The translations under genes were made by a program, and so were the position numbers. From the NCBI GenBank assembly GCA_905203555.1, contig CAJKWK010000017.1, forward strand, positions 1 through 45,993: a DNA stretch of 45,993 nt. Reading direction: 5' to 3'. Below the pieces are notes generated by a model. The model was not told the DNA's origin, did not search any database, and worked only from the letters and a program-made list of their open reading frames with translations. The stretch is from an uncultured Lachnospiraceae bacterium (GTDB lineage Bacteria; Bacillota; Clostridia; Lachnospirales; Lachnospiraceae). Shown in pieces: positions 40,965 to 45,993 of this stretch. Position 1 is the stretch's first letter. Each line of letters starts with the position of its first letter.

Positions 40965-42355
40965 TTTACTCCTTCTCTTGTATCCTCCAAAAGAATTCCT
41001 TTCTCCAGAAGTTCATCTCTAATTTCATCTGCTCGAGCAAAATTACGTGCTTTTCGAGCCTCCTGTCTTTCCTGGATCAGCGCTTCAATATCTGCATCTA
41101 ACAATTCGCTCTTTTCCTCAACGATCAATCCGAGAACATCTGTCAGTTTCACAATCTGCGCCAGTAACCCTTGCAGATATGCTTTAGAACTCTCTCCGTC
41201 TGCTGTTGTGTTTGCAAATTTAACAAGTTCGAAAATTGCCGCGATCGCATCTGCTGTATTGAAATCATCTTCCATTGCTTTTTCAAAATTCTGCACAAAT
41301 TTCTCCACTTGCTGCTGTTTTGTTTCTTCTTCCGCAGTAAATTCTTCTACCTTTGCATTTTCTGATAAAAAGCGAAGATTATCCGCTGCGGTTCGAATTC
41401 TCTCCAAACCATTCTTTGCAGCTTCCATCAAATCTGCACTAAAGTTCAACGGACTTCTATAATGTGCACTAAGCATAAAGAAACGCAGTACCTGCAAGTC
41501 ATATTTCTCACTAATTTCACGTACCGTAAAAAAGTTACCAAGAGATTTAGACATTTTTTTATTATCAATATTCAAAAATCCGTTATGCAGCCAATACTTT
41601 GCAAATTCTTTTCCATTCGCCGCTTCACTCTGCGCAATTTCGTTCTCATGATGGGGGAAAATCAGATCCTCTCCACCTGCGTGAATGTCAATCTGCTCTC
41701 CCAGATATTTCTTAGACATCTCAGAGCACTCAATATGCCATCCCGGACGTCCGTCACTCCAAGGAGATTGCCATGAAGGTTCACCTTCTTTTTTCGGTTT
41801 CCACAAAACAAAATCCAACGGATCTTCCTTCTCATCTTCTCCGCTCACCAACAAAGAACGGTTTCCTGATCGCAGATCATCCAGATTTTTATGAGACAAT
41901 TTTCCATAATCCTGAAAACGTCTTGTACGGTAATACACTGTTCCGTTCTTTTCGTACGCATATCCTTTTTCAATCAACGTCTGGATCAATTCAATCATTC
42001 CACCTATTTCCTCTGTTGCAAGAGGGTGGGTAGTCGCAGGTTTTACATTCATATCTGCCATATCTTTCTTGCATTCTGCTATATACCGCTTAGAGATCTC
42101 GTCCGCAGTCACACCTTCTTCATTCGCCTTCTTGATAATCTTATCATCCACATCCGTAAAATTGGATACAAAATTCACCTCATATCCTTTATATTCAAAA
42201 TATCTTCTGACCGTATCAAACACAATCATCGGTCTTGCATTTCCAATGTGGATATAATTGTAAACTGTAGGTCCGCAGACATACATTTTAACTTTTCCCT
42301 CTTCCAATGGGCTGAATTCTTCCTTCGTTTTTGACATTGTATTATATAACTTCAT
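40949..42355 (-). CDS. cysS: Cysteinyl-tRNA synthetase
   Basis: It attaches cysteine to tRNA-Cys. The 468-residue class I enzyme has the HIGH-type motif in YIHIGNARPMIVFDTVRRYF, zinc ligands including Cys in MYVCGPTVYN and CSEMSKKYLG with HHENEIAQSE, and KMSKSLGNFF. I chose ATG 42355 because AGGGAG lies 8 nt upstream; an ATG six codons earlier has no such site. It lies 47 nt after cysE in the T-box-controlled operon and overlaps mrnC by 16 nt. Confidence 0.98.
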   Translation of the reverse strand: MKLYNTMSKTKEEFSPLEEGKVKMYVCGPTVYNYIHIGNARPMIVFDTVRRYFEYKGYEVNFVSNFTDVDDKIIKKANEEGVTADEISKRYIAECKKDMADMNVKPATTHPLATEEIGGMIELIQTLIEKGYAYEKNGTVYYRTRRFQDYGKLSHKNLDDLRSGNRSLLVSGEDEKEDPLDFVLWKPKKEGEPSWQSPWSDGRPGWHIECSEMSKKYLGEQIDIHAGGEDLIFPHHENEIAQSEAANGKEFAKYWLHNGFLNIDNKKMSKSLGNFFTVREISEKYDLQVLRFFMLSAHYRSPLNFSADLMEAAKNGLERIRTAADNLRFLSENAKVEEFTAEEETKQQQVEKFVQNFEKAMEDDFNTADAIAAIFELVKFANTTADGESSKAYLQGLLAQIVKLTDVLGLIVEEKSELLDADIEALIQERQEARKARNFARADEIRDELLEKGILLEDTREGVKWKRA

Positions 42356-42402
42356 CTGATTATCTCCCTTCATTTTCTTTCATCATTCTATACACATACC
42401 GC

Positions 42403-43107
42403 CTATTCCCGATATTCCCGTTCCTGTTGTGAACATTTTGCCTCTTTACACGTCATACATTTCAATCGGCTTTCCATTTCTCTCAATTCTTCATATAACT
42501 GAAAATTCGCAATCTGCAATTCTTTAATATCATTCAACATCGGATCCGGCAGATGGATTTGATCCATGTCAGATCTTGGAACTTTCTTATCATCCCTTCT
42601 CACAATACGTCCCGGTACACCAACAACCGTACAGTTAGGCGGAACTTCTTCCAGTACAACGGAACCTGCACCTATTTTTGAATTCTCTCCGATCGTAAAT
42701 GAACCCAAAATCTTTGCCCCGGCACTGACCATAACATTATCCTTTAATGTAGGATGCCGTTTCCCCTGCTCTTTTCCGGTACCGCCAAGCGTCACGCCTT
42801 GGTACAGCGTCACATTATCTCCCAATATTGCAGTTTCTCCGATGATCACTCCGCTTCCATGATCGATAAACAACCCTTTCCCGATTGTCGCTCCCGGATG
42901 GATCTCGATCCCGGTCTTGCGCACCGCTCTCTGGGAAATCCACCTTGCCCAGAAATAATGCTTTTTCAAATACAGCTTATGTGCAACCCGATAACTTAAA
43001 ATCACTTTAAAACTCGGATACAACAGCACTTCCCAATTAGACTTGATGGCCGGATCTCGTTCCCGTACCACCTGAACTTCTTCTTTGATGTAAGATATCA
43101 CTCCCAT
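42403..43107 (-). CDS. cysE: Serine O-acetyltransferase
   Basis: It acetylates serine with acetyl-CoA, the first step of cysteine synthesis. The 234-residue protein has an N-terminal helical domain and a left-handed beta-helix of hexapeptide repeats (GIEIHPGATIGKGLFIDHGSG onward), the catalytic DHGSGVIIG and the TLGGTGKEQGKRHP loop. The C-terminal region ends with a Cys-containing tail (KCMTCKEAKCSQQ). ATG 43107 has AAGGAG upstream; longer in-frame starts lie nearer the T-box. It heads cysE-cysS-mrnC-rlmB-sigH under a Cys T-box. Confidence 0.96.
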   Translation of the reverse strand: MGVISYIKEEVQVVRERDPAIKSNWEVLLYPSFKVILSYRVAHKLYLKKHYFWARWISQRAVRKTGIEIHPGATIGKGLFIDHGSGVIIGETAILGDNVTLYQGVTLGGTGKEQGKRHPTLKDNVMVSAGAKILGSFTIGENSKIGAGSVVLEEVPPNCTVVGVPGRIVRRDDKKVPRSDMDQIHLPDPMLNDIKELQIANFQLYEELREMESRLKCMTCKEAKCSQQEREYRE

Positions 43108-43159
43108 ACTATCAGCTCCTTGATTCATACACAATACATTCTTAATAGAAACATATAAA

Positions 43160-43475
43160 AAGAAAAAACTCCGCCTCAAACAAGAGGCGAAGTTACTCCG
43201 CGGTTCCACTCTAATTCTGAAAAATCAACCTCGTTTCTGACCGATCTTTCACTTATAACGTATAACGTCCGTCACCCGTATTCTGCTACTAAGCCAATCT
43301 GATCCATACAACACCATCGAATTCAAATCTTATGCTCTTTCGCAAAATCAGCTCCCGAATGCACTTCACAACCACTTTCCTTAAAACTGCTCTCAGCCGA
43401 TGACAGTTTCTCTCTGCTAAGTTCCGACCGTTGTTACTCTTTTCGTTCATTGCCTTTATCTCAACATCACTAGCT
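43160..43475 (-). ncRNA. T-box leader (Cys) of the cysE operon
   Basis: On the minus strand the T-box motif AGTGGAACCGCGG (43198-43210) is followed by a terminator with arms AACTTCGCCTC and GAGGCGGAGTT (43167-43193) and a T run. The predicted specifier region reads TGC (43361-43363), a cysteine codon, on the 3' side of Stem I. Uncharged tRNA-Cys should cause readthrough into cysE. The apparent 72-codon frame within this leader is not a gene. Confidence 0.93.
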
Positions 43476-43478
43476 ACT

Positions 43479-43507
43479 ATATTATGCAAAATTGAACGTT
43501 TTGTCAA
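43479..43507 (-). promoter_or_regulatory. SigA promoter of the cysE operon
   Basis: Minus strand TTGACA (43502-43507), a 17-nt spacer and TAATAT (43479-43484), immediately before the T-box leader and 7 nt after the acetyltransferase stop. Confidence 0.85.
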
Positions 43508-43513
43508 TCTTAT

Positions 43514-44671
43514 TCATACAATTTCATTCAGATATATCTTCTGAAGCGGTTGTATCTTCTTTAATTCATCTATCAGGTGTTCTGTCAGAAAGACTCCCGG
43601 TTCTTTTGCAATCTCTTCTATCTCTTTATACCCAAATACCAGACTTGTAAAAGCCGCAATAGAAAGAACGCCTTCAGAATCCTCTGTTTCTGTCGCAAAA
43701 ATTGCCCGGCTTTCTGCATCCGCCCCTCCCTGCAATCTCCAGATCCGACTATTTTTCGATAAAATCGAATCTATCACTGCAAAAGAACAATTGATCTGTT
43801 CTCCCGCTTTTATTCGCAGCGTACTCAAAAAACTTTCCAAGTGAATGATTCTTATCATAATCATTGGTTTTTTTATCGTTGTTTCAAATATGTGGGCATA
43901 AATTACAGCCTCTCTCTGTCCTCGCTCTTCACATAACTGCCGAACTGACATCCGAAACTCTCTTTCATACTCTTCCAAATACAAAGGTTCCCGTATTTCC
44001 AGACCTTCTTCGTCTCCATACAAGAACGTTCCTATCAGTCTTCCATTTTTCTTGATTATTTTGATTCCGCCACATTCGCTCTGCTGTTCAAAAAGCATTG
44101 TCTGATAGTATTGTGCACTTCGCATGGCATAAACCTGAAACTTCTCCGAAAAATACTCATTGAAAAAGTCTGCCAAATCTTTGCCATCTCCAATCCCAGC
44201 CTCTGCAACAACTACTCCCTCAGGCAGCCCCCTACTGCACTCATAGTCCTGCTGTTCGTCTATCACATATGTTCTCATCGTCTGATCATATACAAATCGA
44301 AAATCATAAGGCGTGTAAATCGCCTCTGCCGCAGGCATTAAGAATGTAAACAATTCTTTTCTCTCATACATCTTCTGCATTGCATCTTTCAACAGCATCG
44401 CCATATATCCACGTTTTCTATATGCACATTCTGTCGCTACACCGATGATATAATGTCCATTAAACTGTTGTTCGCCTGCCCGAATCAGATAAGGATTCAA
44501 GTGCAGCATCGAGCGGATGGCTCCATCCTCTTCAATTACAAGAATCTCGTTTTCCTGTGTTTTAAAGAAATAATAATAATCCAAAAATACTTTTGAATCT
44601 TCCGCAAACACCAGCTCCCAGAGCGGCCTTGTCAAACCATGCTCTGCTTTTTGCAATGTTCGAATTTTCAT
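43514..44671 (-). CDS. Eis-like GNAT acetyltransferase
   Basis: This 385-residue protein has the Eis-type architecture: an N-terminal GNAT acetyl-CoA domain (GHYIIGVATECAYRKRGYMAMLLKDAMQKMYERKE, with the R/G acetyl-CoA loop), a second degenerate GNAT domain and a C-terminal sterol-carrier-like domain (AIFATETEDSEGVLSIAAFTSLVFG). Eis proteins acetylate amines, including aminoglycosides in mycobacteria; the substrate here is unknown. ATG 44671 has AAGGATGG about 9 nt upstream; two in-frame starts lie within 10 codons upstream. It follows ispF after about 31 nt and appears to be in the same operon. Confidence 0.88.
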   Translation of the reverse strand: MKIRTLQKAEHGLTRPLWELVFAEDSKVFLDYYYFFKTQENEILVIEEDGAIRSMLHLNPYLIRAGEQQFNGHYIIGVATECAYRKRGYMAMLLKDAMQKMYERKELFTFLMPAAEAIYTPYDFRFVYDQTMRTYVIDEQQDYECSRGLPEGVVVAEAGIGDGKDLADFFNEYFSEKFQVYAMRSAQYYQTMLFEQQSECGGIKIIKKNGRLIGTFLYGDEEGLEIREPLYLEEYEREFRMSVRQLCEERGQREAVIYAHIFETTIKKPMIMIRIIHLESFLSTLRIKAGEQINCSFAVIDSILSKNSRIWRLQGGADAESRAIFATETEDSEGVLSIAAFTSLVFGYKEIEEIAKEPGVFLTEHLIDELKKIQPLQKIYLNEIV

Positions 44672-44702
44672 ATTCTGCATCCATCCTTTATCCCAGACCA
44701 AA

Positions 44703-45254
44703 TCATTTCAAATTCGCACAGCCGCCGCAATTTTCGCACTCCATTTGCGGAGTCACATCGTAACTGCTGTAATTAGTCATTTTTTCCAGCAAGCAGACTG
44801 CCTGTGATGAAATTCCGTCTCCATTTCCCGTAAAACCAAGCCCCTCTTCCGTTGTAGCCTTAACATTGACCTGGTTTTGTTCGATATGAAGCGCATCGGC
44901 AATATTTGCACGCATTTGATCTATATACGGTCTCATCTTCGGCCGTTGTGCAATGATTGTAGCATCAATATTTTCCACAAGAAATCTTTGTTCCTCCAAC
45001 AGCTCTGCTACATGTTCCAATAAACAAATACTGGAAATCCCTTTGTATTGTTCATCTGTATCCGGAAAATGCTTTCCAATATCTCCCAGAGCCGCAGCCC
45101 CAAGAAGCGCATCCATAATCGCATGGAGCAGCACGTCCGCATCCGAATGACCAAGCAGGCCTTTCTCATACGGAATTTCTACGCCACCTAAAATCAATTT
45201 ACGATTTTCCACTAATTTGTGTACATCATACCCCATTCCTACACGCATTGTCAT
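44703..45254 (-). CDS. ispF: MECDP synthase IspF with Cys-rich tail
   Basis: It converts CDP-methylerythritol 2-phosphate to the 2,4-cyclodiphosphate in the MEP isoprenoid pathway. The metal-binding Asp and His of GMGYDVHKLV, the GHSDADVLLHAIMDALLGAAALGDIG core, KATTEEGLGFTGNGDGI and DATIIAQRPKM are all present. The catalytic domain ends near residue 159; a 24-residue tail with the motif CENCGGC follows, which ordinary 155-160-residue IspF lacks. Its start overlaps the upstream membrane-protein gene by 4 nt. Confidence 0.96.
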   Translation of the reverse strand: MTMRVGMGYDVHKLVENRKLILGGVEIPYEKGLLGHSDADVLLHAIMDALLGAAALGDIGKHFPDTDEQYKGISSICLLEHVAELLEEQRFLVENIDATIIAQRPKMRPYIDQMRANIADALHIEQNQVNVKATTEEGLGFTGNGDGISSQAVCLLEKMTNYSSYDVTPQMECENCGGCANLK

Positions 45255-45763
45255 TTCTCCTCATAATCATTTTCGATTTCTTCTGTCTTAGTTCGATCCG
45301 CATCCTCTTTTTGCATAATCTCGATTGCAAGGCTTACCGGATCATTGGAATCTTTCTTCTTTTCTTCTGCTGAAGGTTCCGTCATTTCTTTTTTTGCAAT
45401 CTCTACTGTCTTCTGTGTATTTTCCTGAAGTTCCTTTTGAATCTCTTCCTCGGAAGGCATCGGAGCAGTACGAAACATCGTCTTATCGTGCTGTGGTTTT
45501 TCAAACCGTACCTCATCTGCAGCAGTTTCTTCCGGATGCGATCCCGGTGCCTCTTCCGTCTCTTCATTTACCATTTTATATATAGCCTTTATATTATGAA
45601 ATGCATACCCAATTCCTACAAGAATAAATATTACTGCCAAAAAGGACTTTAACATATAATCACTGGGTTTCATTTTTACCATCTCCATCAATAGGCTCCC
45701 GCCTAAAAACACAAGATACATTCCCAATATAATCCTCAATACCAATCCCGACTTCTTTTTCAT
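45251..45763 (-). CDS. Two-helix membrane protein with charged tail
   Basis: This 170-residue protein has two N-terminal membrane helices (about 7-28 and 37-60) and a long cytoplasmic tail rich in Glu, Lys and Gln, probably disordered or coiled-coil (EEEIQKELQENTQKTVEIAKKEM). I recognise no family. Its stop overlaps the ispF ATG by 4 nt (ATGA), so it heads a membrane protein-ispF-acetyltransferase unit. GGAGAAAG precedes the ATG. Confidence 0.78.
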   Translation of the reverse strand: MKKKSGLVLRIILGMYLVFLGGSLLMEMVKMKPSDYMLKSFLAVIFILVGIGYAFHNIKAIYKMVNEETEEAPGSHPEETAADEVRFEKPQHDKTMFRTAPMPSEEEIQKELQENTQKTVEIAKKEMTEPSAEEKKKDSNDPVSLAIEIMQKEDADRTKTEEIENDYEEK

Positions 45764-45907
45764 TTCACTTTCTCCTTTGTGCTAAAATATTCGAAAGCCA
45801 CCGGCCTTTCATTGCATCCGCTGCAACTAAAATATAGTATACCATTACCAGATGATTTTTACCACGCAATCTTTTCTTCAACAAGAAATAAACCTGCAAG
45901 GTGCACA

Positions 45908-45941
45908 AAAAAAATCCTTGCTGCTTCAGCAAGGATTTTCA
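45908..45941 (-). terminator. Intrinsic terminator of tRNA-Met
   Basis: Minus strand AAAATCCTTGCTG pairs with CAGCAAGGATTTT around AAG and is followed by a T run, a few bases after the tRNA 3' end. Confidence 0.85.
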
Positions 45942-45942
45942 G

Positions 45943-45993
45943 TAGCGGAAACTGGATTTGAACCAGCGACACCACGGGTATGAACCGTGTGCT
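45943..45993 (-). tRNA. tRNA-Met (anticodon CAT), partial
   Basis: The 3' part of a tRNA runs off the window edge. On the minus strand the anticodon stem CACGG/CCGTG encloses TTCATAC, giving CAT; the T-loop TTCAAAT and 3' acceptor strand TTCCGCT with A discriminator are visible. The 5' acceptor and most of the D-arm are missing. Elongator Met is most likely; tRNA-Ile2 with a modified CAT cannot be excluded. Confidence 0.85.

Noticed and set aside
43289..43507. Minus-strand open frame of 72 codons
   Set aside because: It covers the promoter and Stem I of the Cys T-box leader; the RNA structure explains the region and there is no ribosome binding site.

Overview
The window looks like a chromosomal segment of a spore-forming gut Clostridium relative, most likely family Lachnospiraceae. 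The evidence is an AT-rich genome with AGGAGG-type ribosome binding sites, a GerA/SpoVAF-type germination protein, SigH, the order cysE-cysS-mrnC-rlmB-sigH, T-box leaders, an L20-type leader, a glutaminyl-tRNA synthetase in an otherwise Firmicutes-like gene set, and a very large mucin-directed glycosidase. I cannot name the species from sequence alone. Most genes are on the minus strand and the content is largely core; I see no insertion sequence, phage block or CRISPR array.

Layout. 1-1620: tRNA-Leu, then the infC-rpmI-rplT operon (minus) with an attenuator leader. 1791-4587: two neurotransmitter:sodium symporter (NSS) genes (plus); a third lies at 36206-37681. 4685-7028: a DegV protein and an orphan spore germination subunit. 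7141-11483: an SOS-type promoter followed in one direction by a Y-family polymerase, a YolD-like partner, a diguanylate cyclase and a dUTPase. 11536-14529: a YbaK-type deacylase, metA and an AI-2E-family permease. 14546-18107: a GntR regulator and a translationally coupled trio (ADP-ribosylglycohydrolase family, PfkB kinase, PnuC transporter) behind a promoter with repeated operator-like sequences. 18170-20949: a DUF1540 protein and thrS with its T-box. 20972-27239: a 2046-residue cell-wall-anchored GH101 endo-alpha-N-acetylgalactosaminidase with a palindrome over its predicted transcription start. 27268-34375: small membrane proteins, purA, cardiolipin synthase and a MocR regulator. 34395-38251: glnS, the third NSS transporter and a broken ECF sigma factor. 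38367-45993: dtd, tRNA-Thr, the T-box-controlled cysE-cysS-mrnC-rlmB-sigH operon, ispF with neighbours, and a partial tRNA-Met.

How they work together. Much of the window is translation and amino-acid economy: IF3/L35/L20, ThrRS, GlnRS, CysRS, two tRNA-proofreading deacylases (YbaK-type and DTD), CysE and MetA. Two T-boxes couple uncharged tRNA-Thr and tRNA-Cys to thrS and to the long cys operon, which also carries sigH. The GH101 enzyme would release core-1 O-glycans from mucin at the cell surface. The most unusual points are the PnuC/PfkB/ADP-ribosylglycohydrolase cassette, the SOS boxes ahead of an array that includes a diguanylate cyclase, and an NSS transporter that has lost both residues of the extracellular gate salt bridge. 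No single locus clearly amounts to a wholly new system; the PnuC cassette is the best candidate for undescribed biochemistry.
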